A stretch of DNA of 64,000 nucleotides from Solibacillus sp040273735 (GCF_040273735.1 NZ_JBELZM010000012.1:71520-135519); one strand, 5' to 3'. Shown: positions 33,111 to 42,203, numbered from the stretch's first letter. Made by a program: numbers and translations. The notes: a model not told the origin generated them from the letters alone.

Positions 33111-34157
33111 TTACTGAGCTAAAAGATCCTCAACCGTAATTTTACCATTACTTGTTTTTAGTAGTATCGTATTTTCTTTAGTGCCATGCGAATAATGCGA
33201 TGTTTTTTCATTATAAATAGATACGGATCCCCAAGCGGTCCAACTATCAATTTCAATATTTTGAAGTTTTCCTTCTGTACTCAATATTATTTGGCCATTA
33301 TCCGATTCAAAATTTAATGGAGATTGGACAGTTTTCAACTGTGCGACAATTCGGCCATTTCGTGACTGTGCATTGATTTTACCTGACACATTCTTAATCT
33401 CAACACGTCCGTTATCTGACTCTAACTGAAGCTCTTGACCCATCATATCCTCTGCGATAATCCGGCCATTATTGGAACTTGCCTTTACATGTTCAATATT
33501 GGTTTCTGTAAGCACCACTCGTCCGTTAGCCGAATGAGCATCAAGAACTTTCCCTTGAATATTGTCTGTTAAAATACGGCCGTTATCTGATTTCAGATAA
33601 AATTGCTGTGCGATTGTTTCAGATACCTTAATCCGTCCATTGTCATTATGAATCACAAGCTTTTCATACTGCTTTTTAGGCAGATAAACAACTGTATCTA
33701 TTGTATTGACCGTTCCTATTATTGTAATAAACCAAAAACGTCGGACCTGTTCCTGACGCTTTATAGAGATGAAAAGAGTGTCATCTTTTATTTGCATGGT
33801 TGCTTCTGTCATTTGATCCTTATCCTTTGTTTCAATAAGAGCTTCATCAGCGCCAGTTGGAACAATTACAACATTCACACCGTTAGCCTCAATTTCTACA
33901 TTTTGATACGGGATTGGCTTATCATTTTTCACAATCGCAATATTTTCCATGAAGTCCTCTTCATCATATGAAGCAAGAAGTTCTTCTGCAAGCTCTTCAA
34001 CACTTCCAAATGATTTTATAATTTCTTCTGTCGTTTTTCCTTCTGCACGGCCATTTTCAAAGTATTCTTCAAAGTCTCTGCGGATATCATCTCTTTCCTG
34101 CTGTTGTAATCTTGCTAAATGGTTATCAAGTAAATTTAAAAATTGTTGTTCGTCCAT
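33111..34157 (-). CDS. HAAS/DUF1700 plus DUF4097 (Toast-rack-like) protein
   Basis: A 348-residue protein with no membrane segment. Residues 1-70 form the HAAS-type signalling helices (MDEQQFLNLLDNHLARLQQQ, then FEEYFENGRAEGKTTEEIIK) usual in partners of PadR regulators. Residues 90-345 are a beta-helix of DUF4097 repeats: SDNGRI, SANGRV, SNNGRI, SDNGRV and SRNGRI recur about every 20 residues. Relatives such as YvlB and LiaG take part in envelope-stress responses. The ATG at 34155-34157 follows GGGAGAGA and lies two bases after the PadR stop, so the two are translationally coupled. Confidence 0.88.
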   Translation of the reverse strand: MDEQQFLNLLDNHLARLQQQERDDIRRDFEEYFENGRAEGKTTEEIIKSFGSVEELAEELLASYDEEDFMENIAIVKNDKPIPYQNVEIEANGVNVVIVPTGADEALIETKDKDQMTEATMQIKDDTLFISIKRQEQVRRFWFITIIGTVNTIDTVVYLPKKQYEKLVIHNDNGRIKVSETIAQQFYLKSDNGRILTDNIQGKVLDAHSANGRVVLTETNIEHVKASSNNGRIIAEDMMGQELQLESDNGRVEIKNVSGKINAQSRNGRIVAQLKTVQSPLNFESDNGQIILSTEGKLQNIEIDSWTAWGSVSIYNEKTSHYSHGTKENTILLKTSNGKITVEDLLAQ

Positions 34158-34159
34158 TT

Positions 34160-34474
34160 TTATTCTCTCCCTTGAATTAAAGTATTTACACCTGAGATAA
34201 AACTTTCCCATTCATTACGTAAGCTCTGTAGTTGTTCAATCCCTAGTTCGGTAATTTGATAATATTTACGCGGCGGGCCTTCTGTGGACTCCATTAAATA
34301 TGTTGTAAAAAGTCCGTCTTTTGTTAATCTGCGTAACAGCGGGTATACCGCTCCTTCTGATATTTCGATTTGTGTAGAAATTGCTTGCACGAGCTCATAT
34401 CCATACATATCTTTCTTTTCCAATAAGGCGAGGACACATAAATTCAACACGCCTTTTTTAAATTGAGGATTCAT
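34160..34474 (-). CDS. PadR-family transcriptional regulator
   Basis: A 104-residue winged-helix regulator with the family-typical start NPQFKKGVLNLCVLALLEKK, DMYGYELVQAIS recognition region, EGAVYPLLRRLTKDGL wing and KYYQITELG. Subfamily 1 PadR proteins are small repressors with a C-terminal dimer helix, many responding to drugs or envelope stress. It is the first gene of a unit with the HAAS/DUF4097 protein and probably represses itself through the repeat array just upstream. Confidence 0.92.
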   Translation of the reverse strand: MNPQFKKGVLNLCVLALLEKKDMYGYELVQAISTQIEISEGAVYPLLRRLTKDGLFTTYLMESTEGPPRKYYQITELGIEQLQSLRNEWESFISGVNTLIQGRE

Positions 34475-34484
34475 TATTCCACCT

Positions 34485-34541
34485 CACTACTATTTAATAT
34501 ACAATAGTGTAACAAACACTACTATTCATTGCAAGGTAGTG
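34485..34541 (-). promoter_or_regulatory. Repeated dyad operator over the padR promoter
   Basis: CACTA at 34485-34489 and 34517-34521 and TAGTG at 34505-34509 and 34537-34541 make two dyads CACTA-N15-TAGTG exactly 32 bases apart, i.e. about three helix turns. They overlap the predicted minus-strand promoter TTGCAA (complement of 34529-34534) and TACACT (complement of 34506-34511), spacer 17. This is a good candidate PadR operator. Confidence 0.6.
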
Positions 34542-34550
34542 TACAAAAAA

Positions 34551-34582
34551 TAATTGCGCTAAGTTATCTCCTTAGCACAACC
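34551..34582 (-). terminator. Intrinsic terminator of the 34591 gene
   Basis: GCTAAG pairs with CTTAGC, with flanking TTG/CAA, followed by AATTATTTTTT on the minus strand. Confidence 0.65.
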
Positions 34583-34590
34583 ATTATTCA

Positions 34591-35250
34591 TTAAAACCTT
34601 CTATAAGGTCTGTCGTTCGAAAAGTGGATCGCTGTCCACATTAGAGTCGCAATTAACACTAACTCAAAGGCATTTGTAATCGCGTCACTGCCAATATCAA
34701 TCGGAAATGCGCTACCGATTGTCATAACAACTGTACCAACGAGCATCCACCACCATTTTCTTTTCCAGGCAAGCATGATTGCGGCGATTAATAAGGCGAC
34801 AAGGACAATCACAATCATTGGTGGCGGACCGGATGCTGCTTCTGTTGTACTGTAGCTAAGTACACCATACGATTCCTCAGGAGCTAGTTCCAGCCCACTC
34901 AGCTCCGCAAAATATTCAATAATCATGGCAACAATCCATAAAGCACCAAATGTAAAAGGAACCCAATTCTTAAAGGCAAAATGAAGGTTTGCCTCTTTCA
35001 TTACAAACAATGAGAAAAGTATTAAAGTAGGTGTAAATATTGCATGGAGCCAAAAACGGCCATAGCTTAGGGTTTCGAGAAGATTTCCCTCTCCGATGAC
35101 ATGGCCTAACGCTAATATTGCATTATCATAAATCAGGGCGGCAATAACTAAAAACAAAATGGCAGATGCAGTTTTTTTATGTTTTGCCATTCCCCAGACG
35201 AAGATGGCAATATAGGCAATCGTGAAAAATCCGAAAATATAAGGATCCAT
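34591..35250 (-). CDS. Polytopic membrane protein of unknown function
   Basis: A 219-residue protein with about seven hydrophobic segments (for example YIFGFFTIAYIAIFVWGMA and MIVIVLVALLIAAIMLAW). It resembles unnamed seven-helix membrane proteins of Bacillales; I cannot name the family. A conserved-looking charged segment RFWLHAIFTPT lies in the middle. AGGAGGGG precedes two successive ATGs; the second (35250) has the better spacing. It is monocistronic and divergent from the oxidoreductase gene. Confidence 0.75.
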   Translation of the reverse strand: MDPYIFGFFTIAYIAIFVWGMAKHKKTASAILFLVIAALIYDNAILALGHVIGEGNLLETLSYGRFWLHAIFTPTLILFSLFVMKEANLHFAFKNWVPFTFGALWIVAMIIEYFAELSGLELAPEESYGVLSYSTTEAASGPPPMIVIVLVALLIAAIMLAWKRKWWWMLVGTVVMTIGSAFPIDIGSDAITNAFELVLIATLMWTAIHFSNDRPYRRF

Positions 35251-35373
35251 CATACCCCTCCTCTTAGTTTCTATTCTTTCCCCTTTACCCCGAAATTAAG
35301 TTATTAAAAATTCTAAGATTAGAAACGGGAAGGAGCGGGAAATATTCTTTAGATAATACAAGGGGGACTATTT

Positions 35374-36585
35374 ATGGAATTACACAATGGTTTATTATTT
35401 TGGCCAACGACACTTTTAAAAGAACCACACTCTAACCCACCAATTAAACCTCATTATGATGCAATTATCGTAGGGGCCGGAATGAGTGGAATACTGACGG
35501 CGAAAGCACTAATTGATGAAGGCTTAACGGTAGCAGTTTTAGAACGGAACGAGCTCGGCTCCGGCAGTACTTCCGCCAATACAGGACTACTTCAATATTC
35601 AAATGATATTCAGCTACATGAACTAAGTGATTTAATCGGAGAGGAGGATGCTGTACGTTTTTACAAACTTTGCTATGAAGCAGTTGACCAGCTCGAAAAA
35701 GCTGCGCAACCTTTAAAAGATCAGGCTGATTTTATTCGACGTCCAAGCATCTGCTTTGCCAGTGAAAAAAAAGATGTGTCAAAGCTTGAAAAGGAATGTG
35801 AAATATTAGTAAAGCATGGATTCCCTTCTGAATTTTGGAATGAACTTGTCGTAGAAAAGCGCTTGCCTTTTAAAGCGTCTGCTGCTTTGTATACACATAA
35901 TGATGCGGAGATGAATCCTTTTAAATTCGTTGTTTCACTAACTGAGCAGCTTATCACTAAAGGGCTGCACTTATTTGAAAATACGTATGCCAATATTATT
36001 GAGGATGAAGGTAATGAGATCATTTTGCATACAATGAACGGAATCTTTAAAACTTCCCGTATTGTATACACGACCGGTTACGATCGTCTTCCTTATGGAA
36101 AAATGAAGGGTGCTGACATTAACCGCTCTTATGCAATAGTGACAGAGCAAAAACCCTGCTTTGAGGGCTGGTATGAAAATGCACTGATTTGGGAAACTGC
36201 TTGCCCATATTTATATATGCGAAAAACAGTGGATCACCGTATTATAATTGGGGGATTAGACGAAAAGAGAGCTGATCCTGCCAAGCATGAAACAAAAGTG
36301 GAAGCAATGGCAAACGTGCTACTTGATAAACTTCATGAATTATTGCCGGACGAAACCTTTCATGCACCGTATAAATATTGCGCTTCCTTCGGCGAGTCAT
36401 TAGACCATCTCCCTTTTATCGGTCAGCATCCTGAACAGCCAAATCACTATTACCTGCTTGGATTTGGAGGTAACGGCACGGTTTATAGCATGCTTGGCTC
36501 TCAAATTATTGCCGATTTAGTCATGAACCGCCCAAATGACGATGCACGTCTTGTGACTTTGGATCGGAAATATGGAATTAAATAA
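35374..36585 (+). CDS. FAD-dependent oxidoreductase (DAO family)
   Basis: A 403-residue flavoprotein. The dinucleotide-binding motif is YDAIIVGAGMSGILTAKAL near residue 30, followed by VAVLERNELGSGSTSANTGL, where the GSGST-x-NTG pattern lines the flavin in glycine/D-amino-acid oxidase-like enzymes. The C-terminal FAD block is LPFIGQHPEQ with FGGNGTVYSM. Members oxidise secondary or primary amines such as glycine, sarcosine or D-amino acids; substrate not determinable. AAGGGGG precedes the ATG. The following small gene is 76 bases downstream on the same strand. Confidence 0.88.
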   Translation: MELHNGLLFWPTTLLKEPHSNPPIKPHYDAIIVGAGMSGILTAKALIDEGLTVAVLERNELGSGSTSANTGLLQYSNDIQLHELSDLIGEEDAVRFYKLCYEAVDQLEKAAQPLKDQADFIRRPSICFASEKKDVSKLEKECEILVKHGFPSEFWNELVVEKRLPFKASAALYTHNDAEMNPFKFVVSLTEQLITKGLHLFENTYANIIEDEGNEIILHTMNGIFKTSRIVYTTGYDRLPYGKMKGADINRSYAIVTEQKPCFEGWYENALIWETACPYLYMRKTVDHRIIIGGLDEKRADPAKHETKVEAMANVLLDKLHELLPDETFHAPYKYCASFGESLDHLPFIGQHPEQPNHYYLLGFGGNGTVYSMLGSQIIADLVMNRPNDDARLVTLDRKYGIK

Positions 36586-36661
36586 CCAAAAGCCTCTATT
36601 AATTGTATTTTTAAATATTGCCTCTTTGTTATAAGCTATAAAGTAGAAGGGGGGCTTCTTC

Positions 36662-37063
36662 ATGGTTTTTAAATCGAAGGTCGATATTTGGATGGCTATT
36701 ATATTTATTTTTGTGCCAATCTCAATGATATATGGGGTCATTACCGAGCCAAGTGCTGTTTTGCTGCTTGTTACGGCATTCATTATTGTCTTATTATGCA
36801 TACTGTTTTTTGGTACAAAATACGTCATCGAAAAGGAAGAACTCATCGTTTACGGCGGTATTTATAAAAAGCGAATCCCAATTAAACAAATACGCAGCCT
36901 GCGTCCAACGAAAAATCCCCTATCGGCTCCGGCTATGTCAATCGATCGTATTGAAATAACATTTGATCCGCATATTCAGGTCATTCTTGTATCTCCAAAG
37001 GAAAGGGAGCTGTTTGTAAAAAAGCTTCTTGAAATCAATCCAAGTATTACAGTCAAATCATAA
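36662..37063 (+). CDS. PH-like (bPH/DUF1200-type) membrane protein
   Basis: A 133-residue protein with two N-terminal membrane segments (about 9-28 and 32-50) followed by a small beta domain: TKYVIEKEELIVYGGIYKKR, IPIKQIRSLRPTKNP and ISPKERELF-like SPKERELFVKKLLE. This is the layout of bacterial PH-domain proteins such as YyaB-type proteins. Function unknown. AGAAGGGGGG precedes the ATG. Confidence 0.8.
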   Translation: MVFKSKVDIWMAIIFIFVPISMIYGVITEPSAVLLLVTAFIIVLLCILFFGTKYVIEKEELIVYGGIYKKRIPIKQIRSLRPTKNPLSAPAMSIDRIEITFDPHIQVILVSPKERELFVKKLLEINPSITVKS

Positions 37064-37103
37064 AAAAGTCCACGCAAATTGAATGATCAATCTGCGTGGA
37101 TCT
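37062..37103. terminator. Terminator between converging PH-like and GGDEF-EAL genes
   Basis: TCCACGCA pairs with TGCGTGGA, with inner AATTGA/TCAATC. The minus strand ends in six T residues, so it chiefly serves the GGDEF-EAL gene; the plus-strand tail is short. Confidence 0.75.
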
Positions 37104-38807
37104 TTACACGAGTATCCCCTTTTCACTTAAACGTTGCGAAAAATCATCAATCGTTAATGGACGGCTGTAATAGTAGCCCTGTACAAACTCACAATCAAAC
37201 TCCCGTAAAAGGTGCAAGTCCTCATGCTCCTCGACGCCTTCCGCCACTACTTTTAAATTAAGGGCACGTGCCAGAGAAATCATCGCGGAAACCATGGCAA
37301 TATCTGCGCTATTTTTATACATTTCGTGAATGAACGTACGATCTATTTTCAATAAATCTACCGGAAATTTCTTTAAGTAACTTAATGAGGAATAGCCTGT
37401 CCCAAAGTCATCAATAGCTAACGTAATATCCATTTCACTTAAATGCTTGATTGTATTGAGTAAATCTGAATTTTGATCTAAAAAACTCATTTCTGTTATC
37501 TCGATTTCCAGTGCACTTGGTGAAATTTCATGCTCCTGTAAAATCTGATTTAAACGCTCGATAAAATTATCCGCCTTCAAATGGCTTGGCGAAATATTAA
37601 CAGCCACACGAAGATTTAAATTATATTGCTTATTCCATTCTGTTACTTGGCGACCGGCTTTCGCGATAACCCACTCACTAATGTCACTGATCAGTCCAAA
37701 ATCTTCTGCAAACGGGATGAACTGATCCGGTGGTACAAAACCAAGTTCATCGTCAAACCAGCGAATCAGTGCCTCCATACCTTCTATTTTATTTGTTTGT
37801 AGATTCACTTTCGGTTGGTAATATAGTTCAAATGCCTGATTTTTAATGGCATCATGTAACTTTGTTTCCAATGTCAGTAGTTGGTTATGTGAAAAGCGCT
37901 GCTGTTTTTTATAAATGACAAAACCTTTATTATTGCTTTTTTTTGCCTCATACATCGCAATATCTGCATATTTTAATATGTCCTGTGCTGAGTGACCATG
38001 CTCCGGGTAATTTACCGCTCCGATACTGATGGATGCATAAAACGCATAGTTATTTAAATCGAATTGGCGTTTAAATAGCACTTGTATATCTTCTGCAGTA
38101 CTTTCGAGGAGTGCTGAATCTCTTAATATGCAGATGAATTCATCTCCGCTTAAACGATAAAAAGTCGTAAGCGGACTTTTCAATTTTTTTGTCCGCTCCG
38201 CAATTTCTACTAAAAACATATCCCCAACGCGATGGCCCAAGCCGTCATTAATATTTTTAAACCGGTTCACATCAAATAACATAAGTGAAAATGGCTGTTG
38301 CTCAATATCTATCAGCGTTTTTAAATCATTAAGCAACATCCGTCGATTTGGCAGTCCTGTCATATCATCATGGTGCGCAATATGTATCATTTCCCCAATT
38401 TTCTTTTGTGCAGTAATATCTGTACGAATCGAAATATACTGATAGGGCTTTCCTTTTTCATTCAAAAAAGGCACGATCGTCGTCTGTACCCAATATATTG
38501 AACCATCCTTTGCCCGATTGCATACTTCTCCATTCCAAGTCTTACCTGAACCTATCGTACGCCACATTTCCTTGAAAAAAATTTTGGGATGATAGCCTGA
38601 ATTTAAAAGTCGGTGATCTTTACCAATGAGTTCACAACGTTCATATTTGGAAATTTTACAAAATCGGTCGTTTACCATTGTAATAATACCTCGTTGATCT
38701 GTAACAGCCAAAATGGACGACTCGTCTAATGCAACTTTAATATTTTGTAATTCCTCTACGGTTAGTTGCATTGAACTTAGTACATTTGTATCTTCTTTTT
38801 TCACCAT
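37104..38807 (-). CDS. PAS-GGDEF-EAL cyclic-di-GMP signalling protein
   Basis: A 567-residue cytoplasmic protein. The PAS domain (about 20-130) contains LAVTDQRGIITMVNDRFCKI and a PAC-like YISIRTDITAQKK. The diguanylate cyclase domain (about 135-295) has MTGLPNRRML and the active-site loop FYRLSGDEFICI, an SGDEF variant that can be active. The EAL domain (about 305-555) has GMEALIRW, NISPSHL, EITEMSFLD and DDFGTGYSSLSYLKKFPVDL, all needed for phosphodiesterase activity. It could make or degrade c-di-GMP, or use the GGDEF domain as a GTP sensor. GGTGG precedes the ATG weakly. Confidence 0.93.
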   Translation of the reverse strand: MVKKEDTNVLSSMQLTVEELQNIKVALDESSILAVTDQRGIITMVNDRFCKISKYERCELIGKDHRLLNSGYHPKIFFKEMWRTIGSGKTWNGEVCNRAKDGSIYWVQTTIVPFLNEKGKPYQYISIRTDITAQKKIGEMIHIAHHDDMTGLPNRRMLLNDLKTLIDIEQQPFSLMLFDVNRFKNINDGLGHRVGDMFLVEIAERTKKLKSPLTTFYRLSGDEFICILRDSALLESTAEDIQVLFKRQFDLNNYAFYASISIGAVNYPEHGHSAQDILKYADIAMYEAKKSNNKGFVIYKKQQRFSHNQLLTLETKLHDAIKNQAFELYYQPKVNLQTNKIEGMEALIRWFDDELGFVPPDQFIPFAEDFGLISDISEWVIAKAGRQVTEWNKQYNLNLRVAVNISPSHLKADNFIERLNQILQEHEISPSALEIEITEMSFLDQNSDLLNTIKHLSEMDITLAIDDFGTGYSSLSYLKKFPVDLLKIDRTFIHEMYKNSADIAMVSAMISLARALNLKVVAEGVEEHEDLHLLREFDCEFVQGYYYSRPLTIDDFSQRLSEKGILV

Positions 38808-39187
38808 CTATCCACCAACTTCTATTTAGTGATTCTTTTCTAGTGCATTTTCTAAAAATTTACATTCTTCAAGCCATAATAATAGTTCTTAGTTAATAAT
38901 TTTAGTAGTTCTTTTAGATAATTTCGACTATTTTTTGTGATTTTTTACTTTTTCTCATCTTTTTTTATGTCTTCGTTTTTTTTCTGAAATTTTCCAGAAA
39001 AAATTTATCAAAATTTTCTATTAAATGTTCAATTCCCTCTGCTTTTACTGGAATATTCTGATAAAATGATAGTAATTGCCATTGAAAGGATTGATAGAAA
39101 TGAAAACATTTATAAAAGTGATTGAAAAGTAATCTTTCCACTCTTTTCAATCCAATGAACATAAAATTATTTGAAAAGAGGAAAACG
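38808..39187. other. Intergenic stretch with a 10-bp inverted repeat
   Basis: This region holds the promoters of the divergent GGDEF-EAL and GNAT genes. GATTGAAAAG at 39120-39129 is a perfect inverted copy of CTTTTCAATC at 39143-39152, about 40 bases before the GNAT start codon, and GAAAAG recurs at 39173-39178. A 65-codon frame on the minus strand lacks a ribosome binding site and was not called. Confidence 0.5.
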
Positions 39188-39730
39188 ATGTATACAGATC
39201 AGGAATTAACTATCCGACCAATAATTGAGCAAGATATGGAACGTTTATGGGAACTAATTTATAAAGATGAGCAGCCAGAATGGAAAAAATGGGATGCGCC
39301 GTATTATCCGCATAGAGCGATTCCTTATGAACAATTTATCCAGACAATGCAGGATTGGATCGGCAACAAAAGCATGTGGGTTATTGAAATATCCGGCGTC
39401 GTTCGCGGAATTATCTCCTACTACTGGGAACACGAACCGTCTAAGTGGCTTGAAATAGGCATAGTCCTGCATGAGGGGCATTCGTGGGGAAAAGGTATTG
39501 GAACACGGGCATTAAAATTATGGATTGCGCATTTATTTCATACGATGCCATTAGTGCGTGTTGGTTTTACGACATGGTCAGGCAATGAACGCATGATTCG
39601 TGTTGGCGAAAAACTAGGGATGCAGCTAGAAGCAAAAATTCGTAAAGTTCGCTATTACGAGGGGCATTATTATGACTCGATTCGCATGGGACTACTTAGA
39701 GAAGAATGGGAAGCATTGAATAACGAATAA
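39188..39730 (+). CDS. GNAT family N-acetyltransferase
   Basis: A 180-residue acetyltransferase. The acetyl-CoA loop is HSWGKGIGTRALKLW near residue 100, and the following strand-helix NERMIRVGEKLGMQLEAKIR is typical of RimJ/RimL-like GNATs that acetylate amino groups of small molecules or proteins. The ATG at 39188 follows AAGAGG by six bases; upstream in-frame ATGs have no ribosome binding site. It is first in a plus-strand run with the M20 peptidase (19 bases downstream) and signal peptidase. Confidence 0.88.
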   Translation: MYTDQELTIRPIIEQDMERLWELIYKDEQPEWKKWDAPYYPHRAIPYEQFIQTMQDWIGNKSMWVIEISGVVRGIISYYWEHEPSKWLEIGIVLHEGHSWGKGIGTRALKLWIAHLFHTMPLVRVGFTTWSGNERMIRVGEKLGMQLEAKIRKVRYYEGHYYDSIRMGLLREEWEALNNE

Positions 39731-39749
39731 ATTTTCAGGGGTGGAGAAG

Positions 39750-40922
39750 ATGAGCGTAAAAGAGAAACTGCAAGCAAACTATGAGGACATGGTCGAAATC
39801 CGAAGACATCTGCATATGTATCCGGAGCTTTCATTTAAAGAAGTCAATACACCAAAACTCGTTGCCGAAAAGCTACTTTCTTATGGGATTGATGTGAAAG
39901 AAAATGTTGGAGGAAATGGGGTTGTAGGTTATTTAGAGGGTGCTTTTGATGGACCGACAATAGCGTTCCGCGCAGATTTTGACGCACTTCCGATTCAAGA
40001 TGAAAAAGAAGTACCTTACAAATCGAAAGTCGATGGAATAAGCCATGCTTGTGGTCATGATATCCATACAGCCGCACTGCTCGGTTTGGCAAAATCACTC
40101 GCTGGTAACCGTGACACACTTCATGGCAATGTCGTATTCATCCATCAATTTGCGGAAGAAGTCGTACCAGGTGGTGCAAAGGCAATGGTAGAGGCAGGTT
40201 GCCTGGACGGTGTTGACTATGTGTACGGTTCCCATGTTTCATCTTGGAGCGAATTAGGCACTGTGCTGTTTTGTGAAGGTTACGCAATGGCGGCTGCAGA
40301 CTTTTTTGAACTCACTATTCAAGGTAAAGGCGGACATGGCGCATCTCCACACGAAACAATAGACCCGATCGTTGCAGCGGCACAGTTTGTATTTGGTGTT
40401 CAGCCAATCGTCAGCAGAAATACTGACCCGATTGAATCTGCTGTTATTACAGTCGGAAAAATTGAAAGTGGAACAGTTGGTAATGTCATTCCTGATAAAG
40501 CTCATTTAACAGGGACTGTTCGTACATTCAATCCGGCGATTCGTGATATGGTAGAGCAAAAGTTAAACAATTTATGCAAAGCGATTGAAATTCAGTACGG
40601 TGCTAAGCTTGAATTTAACTATACTCGCGGCTATGATGCCGTATATAATCATCCGACTGAAACAGCTATGCTTCGCGAAGCTGTCTCAATAAATTTACCA
40701 GACTTGCAAGTATTGAATGCTCCACCTCGCATGGGGGCAGAAGATTTCACCTACTATTTACAGGAAAAGCCCGGCACGTTTTTCTTCACAGGTGGCGGCA
40801 ATCCGGAAATTAATGCAGTATACCCGCATCACCACCCAAGATTCGATGTGGATGAACAGTCCATGTTGAATATTGCCGATGTGTTTGTGGAAGCTTTGAA
40901 GCTTCATGGGGTTGTAAAATAA
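39750..40922 (+). CDS. M20 family metallopeptidase / amidohydrolase
   Basis: A 390-residue zinc amidohydrolase of the M20D group (hippurate hydrolase/IAA-amino-acid hydrolase type). Metal and catalytic blocks are RADFDALPIQDE, SHACGHDIHTAALLGLA, FAEEVVPGGAKAMV, GGHGASPHE in the dimer domain and MGAEDFTYYLQEKPG. It would remove acyl groups from N-acyl amino acids or peptides. The ATG at 39750 lies eight bases after AGGGG; a GTG nine bases earlier overlaps that site. Another intact M20 gene is at 49392 and a remnant at 49046. Confidence 0.93.
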   Translation: MSVKEKLQANYEDMVEIRRHLHMYPELSFKEVNTPKLVAEKLLSYGIDVKENVGGNGVVGYLEGAFDGPTIAFRADFDALPIQDEKEVPYKSKVDGISHACGHDIHTAALLGLAKSLAGNRDTLHGNVVFIHQFAEEVVPGGAKAMVEAGCLDGVDYVYGSHVSSWSELGTVLFCEGYAMAAADFFELTIQGKGGHGASPHETIDPIVAAAQFVFGVQPIVSRNTDPIESAVITVGKIESGTVGNVIPDKAHLTGTVRTFNPAIRDMVEQKLNNLCKAIEIQYGAKLEFNYTRGYDAVYNHPTETAMLREAVSINLPDLQVLNAPPRMGAEDFTYYLQEKPGTFFFTGGGNPEINAVYPHHHPRFDVDEQSMLNIADVFVEALKLHGVVK

Positions 40923-40962
40923 TTTGACTTGAAATGCCAGGTTCTTTAAGGAGTTATAGAAA

Positions 40963-41523
40963 ATGAAAAAAGAAAAAAATGAGCTTTTTGAATGGATTAA
41001 AGTTATCGCCATAACCGCCTTGTTTGTTGTAGCTATTCGCATGTTTATTTTCACTCCGATTGACGTGAAAGGTGCTTCCATGATGCCGACATATGAAGAC
41101 GGGGACCGAATTATCGTCAATAAAATCGGGAAATCGATTCATAATTTTGATCGATTCGATGTCATAGTGTTCGATGGTTTAGAAAGCGAATATTTTATTA
41201 AACGGATTATCGGACTTCCAGGTGATCATATCGAATACAAGGACGATGTACTATATATAAATGGTCAGGAATTCGACGAGCCCTATCTGGATGAATACAA
41301 ATCTGCCCTTAACGATCCTGGCGACTTGACTCCTGATTTCACGCTGGAAGATTTAGTTGGTGTCTCAGAAATTCCAAATGACTATTATTTTGTTATGGGC
41401 GATAACCGCCGTAAAAGTAGTGACAGCCGAGATCCACGCATCGGTCTAGTCTCAAAAGAACATATTCTTGGCTCCACATCTATCCGTTTTTATCCGCTCG
41501 ACTCATTAGGTTTAGTTAAATAA
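40963..41523 (+). CDS. lepB: Signal peptidase I
   Basis: A 186-residue type I signal peptidase of the SipS type that cleaves signal peptides outside the membrane. One N-terminal membrane anchor (about 12-30) is followed by the catalytic Ser in KGASMMPTYEDGDRII, the catalytic Lys region FIKRIIGLPGDHI and box E GDNRRKSSDSRDPRIGLV. All catalytic residues are present. AAGGAG precedes the ATG. It is 40 bases after the M20 gene and ends in a terminator, so it is probably the last gene of that unit. Confidence 0.96.
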   Translation: MKKEKNELFEWIKVIAITALFVVAIRMFIFTPIDVKGASMMPTYEDGDRIIVNKIGKSIHNFDRFDVIVFDGLESEYFIKRIIGLPGDHIEYKDDVLYINGQEFDEPYLDEYKSALNDPGDLTPDFTLEDLVGVSEIPNDYYFVMGDNRRKSSDSRDPRIGLVSKEHILGSTSIRFYPLDSLGLVK

Positions 41524-41540
41524 TCCGAGAAACAGGTATG

Positions 41541-41573
41541 CCGCGATTGCTTTAATTAGCATCGCGGTTTTTT
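41541..41573 (+). terminator. Intrinsic terminator of the signal peptidase gene
   Basis: CCGCGAT and GC on the left pair with GC and ATCGCGG on the right (one bulged T), followed by six T residues. Confidence 0.88.
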
Positions 41574-41615
41574 ATTTGATTTGTATAAAATAAATTACAT
41601 AATGACATATATAAA

Positions 41616-41643
41616 TTGCATTATGTTTTATATAATGTATAAT
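41616..41643 (+). promoter_or_regulatory. Promoter of the DUF6773-XRE pair
   Basis: TTGCAT at 41616-41621 and a perfect TATAAT at 41638-41643 with a 16-base spacer. CATAATG at 41599-41605 and CATTATG at 41619-41625 form an inverted repeat over the -35 region, a possible operator for the XRE protein. Confidence 0.65.
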
Positions 41644-41675
41644 AGGTTTAACAATAACAATTTGGAGGGGATAAG

Positions 41676-42203
41676 ATGGGGTTTTGGAACAAAAAAGTGG
41701 TGGATGAGCGTGTGTACAATATGCAAAATAAAATTTACCGGGAAATCTATATACTTACAATGATCATTGTTATCGTTTCGATCGGGGTTAAATTTTACCG
41801 TTCCGGAGTAAGTATGGAGTCTGTTGCTACAGAGTTGGTCATTTTAATAGGCGCCAGTTTATACTATGGTTTCCGTTCATCACAACTCGGGGTATTTTCG
41901 GATGAGGTTGAACTTCATGATGCCAACAGTAAGTTTTCATATAGCACAAAACAGCTGATCATCGGTATAGGCTTGGGTCTGACGATTGCACTTTTCATGG
42001 GGATTAACAGTGCTTACCAATATGCCGACAGTTCTTCTCAGGCAATTGAATATTTCTTTTTAGTATTTATTGTTTCGCTCATAATTTACGTTCCATTTTA
42101 TTTACTGCTTTTATTTGCTGCCTATAAAAGCGCCTTGAATAAAAGCCAAAAAGTGAACAGCAAAATGCTTGAAGATGATGATGATGCGGGGCGAAACCGA
42201 TGA
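41676..42203 (+). CDS. DUF6773 family membrane protein
   Basis: A 175-residue protein with four membrane segments (roughly 24-43, 47-65, 92-112 and 123-147) and a charged C-terminus rich in Asp. The MGFWNKKVVDERVYNMQNKI start is typical of the DUF6773 family, which in Firmicutes is nearly always followed by a small XRE regulator, as here. Function unknown. GGAGGGG precedes the ATG. Confidence 0.82.
   Translation: MGFWNKKVVDERVYNMQNKIYREIYILTMIIVIVSIGVKFYRSGVSMESVATELVILIGASLYYGFRSSQLGVFSDEVELHDANSKFSYSTKQLIIGIGLGLTIALFMGINSAYQYADSSSQAIEYFFLVFIVSLIIYVPFYLLLLFAAYKSALNKSQKVNSKMLEDDDDAGRNR

Noticed and set aside
37104..38807. Degenerate GGDEF domain
   Set aside because: SGDEF is an accepted active variant, so inactivity cannot be claimed from this residue alone.
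38965..39162. A 65-codon minus-strand frame between the GGDEF-EAL and GNAT genes
   Set aside because: No ribosome binding site before its ATG and low-complexity Phe-rich composition; likely a chance frame in AT-rich DNA.
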